A stretch of 64,000 nucleotides of DNA from Panulirus ornatus (GCF_036320965.1 NC_092241.1:4964168-5028167), one strand, 5' to 3'; shown: positions 1 to 12,690, counted from the first letter of the stretch. The notes: a model not told the origin generated them from the sequence alone. Numbers and translations: made by a program.

Positions 1-1859
1 CTAAGTACCCCTTCCGTAAGCAAATTAAAGAACCATGGTGACATCACTCAACCCTGCCTTAGAACGCCTTCACCTGGAACCAGTCACTCTCCTCTCTTCC
101 TTCTCGTACACATGTCTTACACCCATGATAAAAAACTTCTATTAACCCTATCATATGCCTTAGATCCATAAATGCCAGATACAGATCCATCTGTTTTACT
201 AAGTATTTCTCACATACATTCTTCAAAGTAAACACCTGATCCACACATCCTCTACCACTTCTGAAACCACATAGCTCCTCCCCAGTCTGATGTTCTGTAC
301 ATGTCTTCATCCTCTCAATCAGTACCCTCCCATAAAATTTTCCAGTTATACTGAACAATCAAATAACTCTGTAGTTTGAACACTCACCTTTATTACCTTT
401 GTCTTTGCACAATGGCATTATACATGCATTCCGCCAATCCTCAGGCACTTCACCATGATCCGTACCATCCACTTCCGCTGATTTGCCGGATTTCATCTTC
501 CACAAGGCTTTCAACGCCTCGGCTTTCTTCACCAAACCACTCTCCATGACTCTCACTTCGCACACTACCCCTATCAAAACACCCTGCATCTGCCACTCTA
601 TCATCAAACATATTCTATACTCCTTTAAAATACTTTCCCCATCTCCTCACACCATCACTAACTTTATCACTTCCCACCTTGCTCCCTTCACTGATGTTAC
701 TTTTTCCTTTGTCTATCGCACATTATTTACATCCTTCCAAAATATCTTTTTATTCTCCCTAGAGCTTAAAGACACCTTCTCACCCCAACTCTTATTTGCC
801 CTCTTTTGTAACTCTTACACCTTCATCTTAACTTCTTGCCGCTTTCTCTTGTACATTTCCCAGTCATTTGCACTCATTCATTGTAAGTACCGTGAAAGCC
901 CTCTCTTTTCTCTTTTACTAACAACTTTACTTCTTCTTTCACCACTCACTACCCTTTTTAGTCTGCCCACCTCCCACCTTTCTCATACCACATGCATCTC
1001 TTGCACATGCCATCACTGCTTCCCTAAATGCATCCCATTCCTCACCCACTCCCCTCACTTTACTTGCTCTCACCTTTTTTGCCATTTTACACTCCATCTT
1101 TCCTGGTATTTCTTCACACAAGTCTCCTTTCCAAGCTTTTTTACTTTCACCACTGTCTTCTCCCAAATATTCTCACCTATTTTTCGAAAACCTCTACAAA
1201 TCTTCACCTTCGCCTCTATGAGATAGTGATCAGATATCCCACCAGCTGCTCCTCTTAGCACATTTACATCCAAAAGTCTCTTTTACACGCCTATCTATTA
1301 ATAATTAATCTGATAATGCCCTTTGACTATGTCTCCTATTCACATACGTATACTTGTGTATCTCTCTCTTTTTAAACCAGGTATTCCCAGTCGCCTGTCT
1401 TTTTTGCAGCATACAAGTCCACAATCTCTTCACCATTTCCATTCATAACACTGAATACCCCATTGGCGCCAACTATTCCGTCAACTGCCACACTTCTCTT
1501 TTTTGCATTCAAATCAATCATCACTAATACCCGGTCTTGTACACCAAAATTGCTGACACACTCACTCACCTGCTCCCAAAACATTTGCCTCTCATGATAT
1601 CTCTTCATGACCGTGTGCATAAGCACCAAATCACCCATCTCTCGCCCTCCTCTTTCAGTTTTACCCACATCAATCTATGAATTACTTTCACTATCACACA
1701 CTCCCACAACTCCTGCTTTAGGAGTAGTGCTACTCCTTCCTTAGCTCTTGTCCTCTCATCAATCCCTGACGTTACTCCCAAGACTTTTCCAAGCCATTCT
1801 TCCCCTTTACCCTTGAGCTTCGTTTGACTCAGAGCCAAAACATCCACGGTGTTTAAAGC
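1..1859 (-). mobile_element. LINE-A copy, endonuclease to RT part, cut by window edge
   Basis: On the minus strand the coding order is an endonuclease start (LALSQTKLKGKGEEW), a degraded catalytic stretch (VMIDLNAK), the SDHYLIEAKVKI motif of APE-type endonucleases, a lysine/arginine-rich linker, and reverse transcriptase blocks (VPEDWRNACIMPL, ECSNYR, EQLCGFRSGRGCVDQVF-like, MDLYLAFMDL). Frameshifts and stops break it into pieces, so it is a dead copy. The RT continues past position 1, so the 3' part is outside the window. The LINE identity is secure from motif order and from matching copies elsewhere in the window. The clade is unresolved; a single compact ORF is RTE-like. Confidence 0.88.
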
Positions 1860-2493
1860 TTGTCGGGCAATTTTAAAGGATATATGTGTTGCTATTGTTT
1901 TGACTGTTGGAGTGGAACAGGGTTTGTGAGCATGGGTGTGAAGTAGGGATTAGTTTTTATTAGGGGTTAGTGGTTATTTAGGGAGTATTTGGATGGGCAG
2001 GGTCTGATGGCGTCGCAAAGAGGTGAGTGCCTTGTGGAGGGGCAGAGTGTTTGTGGTTGCTAGGCAGCCAGTAATCGTTCTGATTGCTCTGTTTCGTGTA
2101 GTTTAGAGCTTTTTTTCATATTTGCCTTTGACATAATGGATGGTCAGGCAAGTTAGGTTAAGTGTAAAGTGGAGCAGATGCATTGTTGGTAGAGGATTAC
2201 TAAAAATATTCTTTCTGTCCATATCCTGTGCCAGTTAGTGTTTTAAGGGTATATAGTTTATGTGTTGCTTATCTGCTTATGGTATTGATGTGGGAAGTGA
2301 ACGTCATGTGTGTGTCATGTGTGATGCCCAGAATGATTGGCGTTGAGTGGAAGCAATTGGCCATTCAAGTTAACTGGAGACGTGCAAGTTGGGTTTGCGT
2401 CTGTTTGGGGGCTCAAGAGGGTGACTGAAGACTCATGGAGATGCAGCAGTTATATTTCGGGTGAGCTACCGTTCCATTTATAGCTTTTTTTTT

Positions 2494-2498
<5 letters not shown>
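1860..2498. other. No gene recognised
   Basis: This is GT-rich unique-looking sequence with no credible exon, tRNA or element end that I can identify. It may continue an old element beyond the LINE-A 5' end. Confidence 0.4.

Positions 2499-2572
<74 letters not shown>
2499..2572. repeat. (TA)n microsatellite
   Basis: An uninterrupted TA tract directly abuts the 5' end of a SINE-B fragment. Confidence 0.97.
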
Positions 2573-2574
<2 letters not shown>

Positions 2575-2665
2575 CCCTGGGGATAGGGGAGAAAGAATAC
2601 CTCCCACTTATTCCCTGCGTGTCGTCGTAAAAGGCGATTAAAAGGGGAGGGTGCGGTATGAGGGC
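2573..2665 (+). mobile_element. SINE-B 5' fragment
   Basis: The sequence starts with the family's 5' signature CCCTGGGGATAGGGGAGAAA and runs through the GTGTCGT...GGCGA block, then diverges. Only the 5' third is recognisable. Confidence 0.75.
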
Positions 2666-2814
2666 GCTGTGATGTGATTGTAAAGTTGACGGCATACGAG
2701 AAGACCTCCATACTGTGATCTGTAGGAGGTAATAGGAAGCCATGTAGGAAAAAATTGAATTAGGTTGGAAAAAGAACTGCTTAATGGGGAACCTCACTTT
2801 ATAGTTTAAGGAAG

Positions 2815-3300
2815 TTAAGGTTTTTTTAGTTGAATCTACTCAGAGTGACCCTGGCGTGGCCGCCGGCTATGAAGTTGGCCAACCACTTTTTGTTACTGCC
2901 GTGAAGGATGGTGTCGAGTACATTTTTGTTTGAGGATGTGTCTTGGGGACAGTTTCAAAGGCTTTGCTGACGTCCATTGCCACTAATACTGTGCGGCAAG
3001 GGCGTTTGTGGTTGGTTGAAGCCATTTAGGACATAGTAGTGGAGTGACTGGGTCTAAGGCCATGCTTTGTGGGTGAGAGTCTGATAGATCATTTGATTCT
3101 GCTGTGGAACTTGGGTACTGAAGACCGGAGTGATACAGAACGGTAGGAGGAAGGGGAGCTGTGTAATTCAGGAGGGTTTTTGGGCTGGTGCTGTATTGGC
3201 GAGTTTCCAGATGTTAAGGATCTTGTTGTGCAGCCAGTTGTGGTTAAAGATAACTGGAAGTGCTTGTATTGCGAATGGGCCAATTTTATTTTATGTGAAA
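2815..3300 (-). mobile_element. Old LINE fragment of another clade (Jockey/I-like RT)
   Basis: Minus-strand translation across frames gives SSYRSVSLRSSVPKF, a degraded RPSHSTT-like block, then VAMDVSKAFETVPKTH. These resemble the 'YRPISLL', 'GFRP.HSTT' and 'ALDLSKAFDTV' blocks of Jockey- or I-type reverse transcriptases and differ clearly from the LINE-A motif MDLEKAYDRV. Several stops and frameshifts mark it as ancient. The boundaries are approximate, and upstream sequence to about 3700 may belong to it. Confidence 0.55.
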
Positions 3301-3722
3301 ACTCGATGTATAGTCAGGGCCTGTTGCAGGAGAACTCTCTGTGGTTTTATTTGCATTGCTTACGTTAGTGGGAGTGAAGAGTGGATAAGCCATTTTTCTG
3401 GATGGATTTTGTGTGGGGCTTTGAGCAGTGTTTCATGAGTATGTTTGTGTGTTCTCTGGGAGAAGGGACATCACTGGACTGGGTCAGAAATACTTCGTGT
3501 GCTGGTGGGTCTGTGTTGGTGCGGGAGGTGTGGGTCGTTGGCTGTTTCCTTCGCCTTAAGGTTTATCCACTGCCAGCGTCATTCAGGCCGCCGAAGTCAT
3601 TTTGGGACCACCGATCGAACTTGAATCACTCACCATCTTCATATGTTCTTAAGGAAATCTGAGACCATGCACACTCTCACTGAATGTATAGCCTTTAAGG
3701 TATATTTATATATATAATGTCT
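3301..3722. other. No gene recognised
   Basis: Nothing clear is visible. The stretch could be the diverged 5' side of the old LINE just to the left. Confidence 0.3.
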
Positions 3723-3957
3723 TTTTTTCTTTCATACTATTCGCCATTTCCCGCGATAGCGAGGTAGCGTTAAGAACAAAGGACTGGGCCTTTAAGGGAA
3801 GATCTTCACCTGGCCTCCTTCTCTGTTCCTCCGTTTGGAAAATTGAAAAAAAAAAAAACGAGAGGGGAGGATTTCCAGCCACCCTCTCCCTTCTCTTTTA
3901 GTCGCCTTCTACGACACGCAGGGAATACGTGGGAAGCATTCTTTCTCCCCTATCCCC

Positions 3958-3961
<4 letters not shown>
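3723..3961 (-). mobile_element. SINE-B, near full length
   Basis: On the minus strand the element runs from CCCTGGGGATAGGGGAGAAA through GGCGACTAAAAG, an internal poly(T), GGAACAGAGAAGG and the 3' hairpin module to GGCGAATAGTATGAAAG. The hairpin loop is TATC with its GC/GC stem intact. The 5' end joins a (TA)n tract at 3962. Confidence 0.88.

Positions 3962-4034
<73 letters not shown>
3962..4034. repeat. (TA)n microsatellite
   Basis: A TA tract follows the 5' end of SINE-B. Confidence 0.97.
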
Positions 4035-4037
<3 letters not shown>

Positions 4038-4144
4038 AATGGTTTTGCATGTTTATTCGTTCATTTACTCATAATTTTGGGCAGTTCATTCTACTAACGG
4101 CGGAAATAATAAGAAACAGTCTGGTTTGGGCCAGTACATTATAC

Positions 4145-4795
4145 TCCTTAAGCAGTGATAGACATCACCAGCTCCTGAAGCAGTGATAAACTTCACCAGC
4201 TCTTGAAGCAGTGATAGACACCACCAGCTTCTGAAGTAGTGCCAGACTTCACCAGCTTCTGAAGCAGCTAGACTTCACCTGCTCCCGAAGCAGTGGTAGA
4301 CTTCACCAGTTCCTGAAGCAGTGATAGACTTCATCAGCTCCTTTAGCAGTAATGGACTTCACCAGCTTCTGAAGCAGCAATAGGCATCACCAGCTCCTGA
4401 AGTAGTGATACACATCACTAGCTCTTGTAGCAGTGATAGACTTCACCTGTTCCTGAAGAAGTGACAGACTTCACTAGCTCCTGAAGCAGTGATAGACTTC
4501 ACCAGCTCCTGAAGAAGTGAGAGACTTCACCAGCTTCTGAAGGAGCGATAGACATCACCAGCTCCTGAAGCAGTGATAGATATCACCAGCACCTGACGCA
4601 GTGATGTGCTTTACCAACTCCTGAAGGATTGATTGACTTTACCAGCTCCTGACGCAGCGATAGACTTCACCAGCTCCTGAAGCAGTGATAGATATCACCA
4701 GCTCCTGACGCAGCGATAGACTTCACCAGCTCCTGAAGCAGTGATAGATATCACCAGCTCCTGACGCAGCGATAGACTTCATCTCCTGACGCAGA
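4145..4795. repeat. 28-bp tandem repeat array
   Basis: About 23 imperfect copies of a 28-bp unit are present (AGCAGTGATAGACTTCACC followed by AGCTCCTGA). The right end contains a higher-order alternation of GATAGATATCACC and GATAGACTTCACC units, which shows recent local duplication. Confidence 0.93.
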
Positions 4796-5089
4796 GCAAA
4801 CAGGGAGTCATCATGACCCGGCATATTGTCCCACTCTCGAGGCTGTTACCTGTGTATTGTCACAACAGCATTCTTTTCGTTACACGATTAACGAAAGATT
4901 TTGTTACGCTCTCTTGCATTGCTAGAGTCATCATCATGACTCGGTATATTATTAGCCTGGGAACATGAGGGACGTGTTGCTCTGTTTCATCTTGTTAGTA
5001 CTCATAAGGTGCATATGAGTGTAAGAGGGTGTTTTGAGTAAGGTAAGCAAAATGGGTTGTTTTAAACCAGTGGTAAATGGGAAGCGATA
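4796..5089. other. No gene recognised
   Basis: Unique sequence with no supported feature. Confidence 0.4.
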
Positions 5090-5336
5090 TGATTTAATGG
5101 TAGAGAGATGTCATTATCCACTGGTGAAAGGTCAAGATGATCCAGTGGCAGTGGGGTTGTGATCAAGCATTAATGACAGGGCAGAATGATTGAGTGTTAT
5201 CTGTCAGTGATAACAGGTTAAGATGACTGATTGGTAGTGATCATGTATGATGATTTTCCGGGAATCGAGAAATTATTGCAATTCAGTGGTAATGAAAATT
5301 ATTCATTGGGAATATGAGGTACTTATAATTCAGTAG

Positions 5337-6150
5337 ATGGAGAAAAACTGGAGGAAGTGAAGTGTTTTAGATATCTGGGAGTGGATCTGTCAGCGGATGG
5401 AACCATGGAAGCGGAAGTGGATCATAGGGTGGGGGAGGGGGCGAAAATTCTGGGGGCCTTGAAGAATGTGTGGAAGTCGAGAACATTATCTCGGAAAGCA
5501 AAAATGGGTATGTTTGAAGGAATAGTGGTTCCAACAATGTTGTATGGTTGCGAGGCGTGGGCTATGGATAGAGCTGTGCGCAGGAGGATGGATGTGCTGG
5601 AAATGAGATGTTTGAGGACAATGTGTGGTGTGAGGTGGTTTGATCGAGTGAGTAACGTAAGGGTAAGAGAGATGTGTGGAAATAAAAAGAGCGTGGTTGA
5701 GAGAGCAGAAGAGGGTGTTTGAAGTGGTTTGGGCACATGGAGAGAATGAGTGAGGAAAGATTGACCAAGAGGATATATGTGTCGGAGGTGGAGGGAACGA
5801 GGAGAAGAGGGAGACCAAATTGGAGGTGGAAAGATGGAGTGAAAAAGATTTTGTGTGATCGGGGCCTGAACATGCAGGAGGGTGAAAGGAGGGCAAGGAA
5901 TAGAGTGAATTGGAGCGATGTGGTATACCGGGGTTGACGTGCTGTCAGTGGATTGAATCAGGGCATGTGAAGCGTCTGGGGTAGACCATGGAAAGCTGTG
6001 TAGGTATGTATATTTGCGTGTGTGGACGTATGTATATACATGTGTATGGGGGGGGGGGGGGTTGGGCCATTTCTTTCGTCTGTTTCCTTGCGCTACCTCG
6101 CAAACGCGGGAGACAGCGACAAAGTATAATAAAATAAAAATATAAATAAA
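5337..6150 (+). mobile_element. LINE-A, 5'-truncated, short 3' UTR lineage
   Basis: The copy starts inside the RT C-terminal coding region (EKLEEVKCFRYLGVDL) and carries the complete C-terminal domain (YGCEAWAMDR, MRCLRTMCGVRWFDRVSN, WFGHMERMSEERLTKRIYV, GRPNWRWKDGVKKIL). One frameshift lies near 5720. The 3' UTR jumps from CCATGGAAAG to GGTATGTATATTTGCG, so it lacks about 270 bp present in other copies. It ends in the terminal hairpin (loop AAAC) and an A/TAAA tail. Minisatellite units flank it on both sides. Confidence 0.93.
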
Positions 6151-6631
6151 TATGAGGTATTTATGAATCAGTAGATATATGAGGTACTTATGATTCAGTA
6201 GATATATGAGGTACTTATGATTCATTAGATATATGAGGTACTTATTATTCGGTAGATATATGAGGTACTTATGATTCAGTAGATATATGAGGTACTTATG
6301 ATTCTCTAGATATATGAGGTATTTATGATTCAGTAGATATATGAGGTACTTATGATTCAATAGATATATGAGGTGCTTATTATTCAGTAGATATATGAGG
6401 TACTTATTATTCAGTAGATATATGAGGTACGTATGATTCAATAGATATATGAGATGCTTATTATTCAGTAGATATATGAGGTACTTGTTATTCAGTAGAT
6501 ATATGAGGTACTTATGATTCGTTAGATATATGAGGTACTTATGATTCACTAGATATATGAAGTACATATGAGTCAGTAGATGTATGAGGTACTTACGATT
6601 CATTAGATATTTGAGATTTTTATGATTCAGG
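6151..6631. repeat. 27-bp tandem repeat array
   Basis: About 17 copies of a 27-bp unit (GATATATGAGGTACTTATG + ATTCAGTA) are present. Because 27 is a multiple of three, the minus strand stays open as a YLIYLLNHK-like repeat. This is not evidence of a protein. Confidence 0.95.
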
Positions 6632-7377
6632 TTGGCAAACTATATTACAGCAACGATATTTTCGCTGAAAATGATAATTAAAAATTATGGTGATTCACTT
6701 GCGATAAGGAGATTTATACCATTAGTGGTAATAAAATGGTAGAACATTTCTAATCAAAAGCAATAGGGTACTTTTATGATTCATTGGTTTTAAGTTATTA
6801 TTTTGTTACAGTGGTAATTCATATTTATGATTCACTTGCTCAAGGAAGGTGTTTGAATCAGTGGCAAGATGATGATGTTCTGATCCAGTGGTAATTCAGT
6901 TATGGTTCACAAGCTTTAGAGTTATATGATTTACTGGTAATAAGAAAGTATCATGAACCAGCGGTAATAAGATTATCATAAATGTGTGGAAATACGCTTT
7001 TTATTGTTTGATAGTATTTAAATGTAATGATTCGCTGGCGATAAGTTATTATGATTCAATGAGAATATAAAGTTATCATGACGCAGTGGGATGAGGCATG
7101 AATGCAATTCATTGATAAATAAGAATTTTTCGTGATTAAGGAAGTTCAAATGATTCATTATGACTTTTGGTACCCTGATTATAAAAGGCTATTGTGATTC
7201 ATTGATGATATGAAGTGATCCTGATTTAGTTTTAATGAGAAGTGATCATGATTCAGTGGCAGTAACACGTAATAATGATTCAGAGTCAGTAAGAAGTGAT
7301 CATAATTCAGTGGAAATAAAGACCTCTTATGACCAAAAATAATTAACTGTGATTCATTGAGCCACCCCGGAAACCAG

Positions 7378-7438
<61 letters not shown>
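7378..7438. repeat. (TA)n microsatellite
   Basis: A TA tract abuts the left edge of a Penelope-like fragment. Confidence 0.97.
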
Positions 7439-7443
<5 letters not shown>

Positions 7444-8199
7444 GTACCCTAGATCTTTCATTGATAAATCCCTTAAGTTAGCAAAGAAATCATTTTATAA
7501 GTTGAACCCAAACCTCCCATTGACACCAAGAGTCATTTTGTTATCCCTATTGATAATGATTATACTTTACTTCCCACGTTGCTTAAATCCTTTAGTATGA
7601 ATGTTGCCTTCAGCAACGATAATGCTATAAAGAATACCTTAATCGGGAACTCACAAGAAAATTCTGGATGCATCTATAAAGTGCTATGTCGAATTTGTGA
7701 TAAGTTTTATGTTGGGCAGACTGGTGATGATCTTTCTGTTAGACTTAAGCAACATGAATTTTCTGTTTGACTTAAGCAACATGAATATTGTGTAAGAACA
7801 GGATAAGAATCAAATGCTTTGTTTAATCACGTTAAAAACTGTGATCATTGTATTGATTGGAGTAAAGCCATCTCAGTTATTAACTCTAACTCCACTACCA
7901 CGAGAAATATCATTGTTATTAGATACACAAAGAATTATAACCTTAATATCAGTAAAAGTCTATACAAATTGGACAGCTTTATTGTTGATAAAATTTGTTA
8001 ACAATTCCCCTTCTTGTCACAAAATAAGTGTATGATACGCTCGTTGTCTGTCTTGGACAGTCATTTATTTACCAAATGGCGTCCTAGGTACGTCTCTACG
8101 TTGTATATCAACTGACTTATATTTCTTTTTTGTATCTCCCCTGATGATGTGATTATTACACGAAAGTGACCTTGGGAACTTACCGTGTTTCATTTCTCT
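7439..8199 (+). mobile_element. Penelope-like element, 3' part with GIY-YIG endonuclease
   Basis: The frame at 7579-7770 reads GCIYKVLCRICDKFYVGQTG then DDLSVRLKQHE. This is the GIY-YIG nuclease core that sits C-terminal to the RT in Penelope-like retroelements. Frameshifted continuations carry the NHVKNCDHCIDW and NYNLNISKSLYKLD stretches. The RT is absent (5' truncation) and stops are present, so the copy is dead. A parallel copy lies at 42510-43313. The 3' end (CGAAAGTG...GTTTCATTT) runs straight into SINE-B. Confidence 0.85.
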
Positions 8200-8443
8200 G
8201 GGGATTCCCTGGGGATAGGGGAGAAAGAATACTTCCCACGTATTCCCTGCGTGTCGTCGAAGGCGACTAAAAGGGGAGGGAGCGTGGGGCTGTAAATCCT
8301 CCCCTCTCGTTTTTTTTTTAATTTCCCAAAAGAACGAACAGAGAAGGGGGCCAGGTGAGGATATTCCCTCAAAGGCTCAGCCCTCTGTTCTTAACGCTAC
8401 CTCGCTAACGCAGGAAATGGCGAATAGTTTGAAAGAAAAAAGA

Positions 8444-8446
<3 letters not shown>
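8200..8446 (+). mobile_element. SINE-B, full length
   Basis: The copy runs from the CCCTGGGGATAGGGG start to GGCGAATAGTTTGAAAGAAA, with the internal poly(T) and the 3' module (loop TAAC). It is unusual in having the Penelope-like 3' end, rather than (TA)n, at its 5' side. Confidence 0.9.

Positions 8447-8476
<30 letters not shown>
8447..8476. repeat. (TA)n microsatellite
   Basis: A short TA tract directly follows the SINE-B A-rich tail. Confidence 0.95.
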
Positions 8477-8481
<5 letters not shown>

Positions 8482-8528
8482 ATGTTTGTGTGTCTGTAAT
8501 ACCGAACTCCGCCTGCTTGAGGTTACAG

Positions 8529-11229
8529 TGTCAATCCATTGACAGCACTTCGACCCCGGTATACCACATCGTTCCAATCTTTATTCCTTGCACGCCTTTC
8601 ACCCTCCTGCATGTTCAGGCCCCGATCGCTCAAAATCTTTTTCACTCCATCCTTCCACCTCCAATTTGGTCTCCCATTCTCCTCGTTTCCTCCCCCTCTG
8701 ACACATATATCCTCTTTGTCAATCTTTCCTCACATATTCTCTCCACGTGACCAAACCATTTCAAAATACCCTCTTCTGCTCTCTCAACCACACTCTTTTT
8801 ATTACCACACATCTCTTTAACCCTTTCATTACTTACTCGATCAAACCACTCTACACCACATATTGCCCTCAAACATCTCATTTCCAGCACATACACCCTC
8901 CTCCGGACAACTCTATTATAGCACAGGCCTCACAACCATATAGCATTGTTGGAACCACTATTCCTTCAGTCATACCCATTTTTGCTTTCCGAGATAATGT
9001 TAACGCCCTCCACACATTCTTCAACGCTCCCAGAACTTTCGCCCCCCTCCCCCACCCTGTGACTCACTTCTGCTTCCATGGTTCCATCCACTGCCAAATC
9101 CACTCCCAGATATCTAAAACACCTCACTTCCTCCAGTTTTTCTTCATTCAAATTTACCTTCCAATTGACTTGTCCCTTAACCCAACTGTACCTAATACCC
9201 TTGCTCTTATTCACATTTACTCTCAGCTTTCTTCTTCCACACACTTTACCAAACTCAGTCACCAGCTTCTGCAGTTTATCACCCGAATCATTTACCAGCG
9301 CTGTATCATCAGCGAACAACAACTGACTCACTTCCCAAGCCCTCTCATCCACAAGAAATTGCATACTTGCCCCTCTCTCCAAAACTCTTTCATTCACCTT
9401 CCTAACAACCCCATCCATAAACAAATTAAACAACCATGGAGACATTACACACCCCTGCCGCAAACCGACATTCACTGAGAACCAATCACTTTCCTCTCTT
9501 TCTATTCGTACACATGCCTTACATCCTCGATATAAACGTTTCACTGCTTTTTGCAACTTGCCTCCCACACCATATATTCTTAATACCTTCCACAGAGTAT
9601 CTCTGTCAATTCTTATCATATGCCTTCTCCAGATCCATAAATGCTACATACAAATCCATTTGCTTTTCTAAGTATTTCTCACATACATTCTTCAAAGCAA
9701 ACACCTGATCCACACATCCTCTACCACTTCTGAAACCACACTGCTCTTCCCCAATCTGATGCTCTATACATGCTTTCACCCTCTCAATCGATACCCTCCC
9801 ATATGATTTCCCAGGAATGCTTAACAAACTTATACTTCTCTAATTTGAGCACTCACTTTTATCCCCTTTGCCTTTGTACAATGGCACTATGCATGCAATC
9901 CGCCAATCCCCAGGCACCTCACCATGAGTTATACATACCTTGAATATCCTTACCAACCAGTCAACAACACAGTCACCCCCTTTTTTAATAAATTCCACTG
10001 CAATACCATCCAACCCGCCGCCTTGCCGGCTTTCATCTTCCGCAAAGCTTGTACTACCTCTTCTCTGTTTACCAAATCATTCTCCCTAACCCTCTCATTT
10101 TGCATACCACCAAGACCAAAACACCCTATATCTGCCACTCTATCATCTAACACATTTAACAAACCTTCAAGATGCTCACTCTATCTCCTTTTCACATCAC
10201 CACTACTTGGTATTACCTCCTCATTAACCCCCTATACCGATGTTCCCATTTTTCTCTTGTCTTACGCACTTAATTTACCTCCTTCCTAAACATCTTTTTA
10301 TTCTCCCTAAAATTTCATGATACTCTCTCACCCCATCAATGCTTCCCTAAATACATCCCATTCCTTCCCCACTCCCCTTACGTCATTAGTTCTCACCTTT
10401 TTCCATTCTGCGCTCGGTCTCTCATGGTACTTCCTCACACAAGTTTCCTTCCCAAGCTCACTTACTCTAACCACTCTCTTCACCCCAACATTCTCTCTTC
10501 TTTTCTGAAAACCTCTACAAATCTTCACCTTCGCCTCCACAAGATAATGATCAGAAATCCCCCCAGTTGTACCTCTTAGCACACTAACGTCCAAAAGTCT
10601 CTTTCGCGCGCCTATCAATTAACACGTAATCCAATAGCCCTCTCTGGCCATCTCTCCTACTTACATACGTACACTTATGTATAATCTCTTTTTAAACCAG
10701 GTATTCCCAGTCATCAGTCCTTTTTCAGCACAGAAATCTACAAGTTCTCTCTTCACCATTTCCATTTACAACACTGAACACCCCATGTACACCATTTATT
10801 CCCTCAGCTGATTTGCATTCAAATCACCCATCATTATAAGAAACTTACTCAGCTGCTCCCAAAACACTTGCTTCTCATGATCTTTCTTCTCATGCCCAGG
10901 TGCATAGGCACCAATAATCACCCATCTCTCTCCATCCACTTTCAGTTTTACCCATATCAATCTAGGGTTTACTTTCTTACACTCTATCACATACTCCCAC
11001 CACTCTTATTCAGGAGTAGTGCTCCTCCATTCCTTGCTCTTGTCCTCTCAGCAACCCTTGACTTTACTTCCAAGAGATTCACAAGCCACTCATTCCCTTT
11101 ACCCTTGAGCTTCGTTTCACTCAGAATCAAAACATCCAGGGTCCTTTCCTCAAAAATGCTGCCTATCTCTCCTTTTTTCCCCATCGTGGTTACATCCACA
11201 CACATTTAGACACCCCGATCTGAGCCTTC
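8529..11229 (-). mobile_element. LINE-A, near full-length coding region
   Basis: On the minus strand, reading from 11205: endonuclease (RTLDVLILSETKLKGKGNEW, with catalytic Glu in SETK), MMGDLNAN, then SDHYLVEAKVKI. The RT follows (EVPGDWRIACIVPL-like, EEQCGFRSGRGCVDQVF, MDLYVAFMDLEKAYD, VGLRQGCVMSPWLFNLFMDG, QLLFADDTALV), then the C-terminal CFRYLGVDLAVDGT and MRCLRAICGVEWFDRVSN blocks. About 2.7 kb implies a single ORF of roughly 900 codons. It is now broken by frameshifts and in-frame stops. The 3' UTR is missing. The 5' side ends at a (GA)n tract. Confidence 0.93.

Positions 11230-11230
<1 letters not shown>

Positions 11231-11303
<73 letters not shown>
11231..11303. repeat. (GA)n microsatellite
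   Basis: A pure GA tract of about 36 units at the LINE-A 5' side. Confidence 0.97.
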
Positions 11304-11307
<4 letters not shown>

Positions 11308-11430
11308 GCTGTCTTGTTCACAGTGCTTTACTTAAGTAGGATTTAAACCCTTTGGTGTGCAGTGGACGTTGCGGACGAACGTACACAAGGACGGACGTCC
11401 AATTGTTTGCGTTAGCCTTGGCTAACTCGG

Positions 11431-11470
11431 AATAATAATAATAATGATAATAAAAAAAAAAAAAAAAAAA

Positions 11471-11508
<38 letters not shown>

Positions 11509-11533
11509 TGATAATAATGATAATAATAATAAC

Positions 11534-11565
<32 letters not shown>

Positions 11566-11600
11566 TGATAATAAGAACGATAACAGTAATAATGATACAT
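11431..11600. repeat. (AAT)n microsatellite, imperfect
   Basis: ATA/AAT repeats with an embedded poly(A) and ATG interruptions. Confidence 0.95.
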
Positions 11601-11716
11601 AAAAAGTAAGATGCGACTATACTTACGTATGTATGGGTCCTTGTTGCCTGGGTAACTACACTTTGTCATAATGTATGGAAACTTCCAAGCCAAGACCTCT
11701 CTCCACCTCATGTGCT

Positions 11717-11811
<95 letters not shown>

Positions 11812-11829
11812 GTAAAACTCTCTCCCGTA

Positions 11830-11893
<64 letters not shown>

Positions 11894-11926
11894 GGGGTGA
11901 TACTAGTGTAAAACTCTCTCCCCATA

Positions 11927-12006
<80 letters not shown>

Positions 12007-12040
12007 GGGGCGACACAAGTGTAAAAGCTCTCTCCCCGTA

Positions 12041-12101
<61 letters not shown>
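11717..12101. repeat. (CA)n array with three interspersed SINE-C tail modules
   Basis: Four (CA)n tracts are separated by three copies of a module ending TGTAAAACTCTCTCCCGTAA, near 11809-11832, 11891-11930 and 12004-12043. The second and third copies carry a 5' extension (CTCGGGGYGA). The same module occurs in SINE-C tails at 38880, 45500, 50380 and 57180, so this is a tandem amplification of a SINE-C 3' segment plus its microsatellite. Confidence 0.88.
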
Positions 12102-12559
<458 letters not shown>

Positions 12560-12571
12560 TTTTATTATAAT

Positions 12572-12690
12572 TTTGCTTTGTCGCTGTCTCCCGCGTTTGC
12601 GAGGTAGCGCAAGGAAACAGACGAAAGAAATGGCGCAACCCACCCCCATACACATGTATATACATACACGTCAACACACGTAAATATACA
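12572..12690 (-). mobile_element. LINE-A 3' tail fragment
   Basis: The sequence is the minus-strand terminal hairpin (loop AAAC), then GGGCCATTTCTTTCGTCTG and the CATGTGTATGGGGGTGGG block. It meets a plus-strand LINE-A head-on at 12691. Confidence 0.9.

Larger units (their letters stand above)
5090..7370. repeat. Degenerate tandem repeat field around a LINE-A insertion
   Basis: Excluding the LINE at 5337-6150, this region is full of diverged copies of a motif like ATGATTCAGTGGTAATAAG at irregular spacing of about 25-40 bp. It looks like an old minisatellite. The regular 27-bp array at 6151-6631 uses a related unit and is probably a locally homogenised part of it. Confidence 0.6.

Noticed and set aside
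483..1226. 247-codon open frame on the plus strand
   Set aside because: It is the antisense of LINE-A. The real coding signal (SDHYLIEAKVKI, VPEDWRNA) is on the minus strand.
5422..6603. 393-codon minus-strand open frame
   Set aside because: It is translated 27-bp tandem repeat (YLIYLLNHK) plus the antisense of LINE-A.
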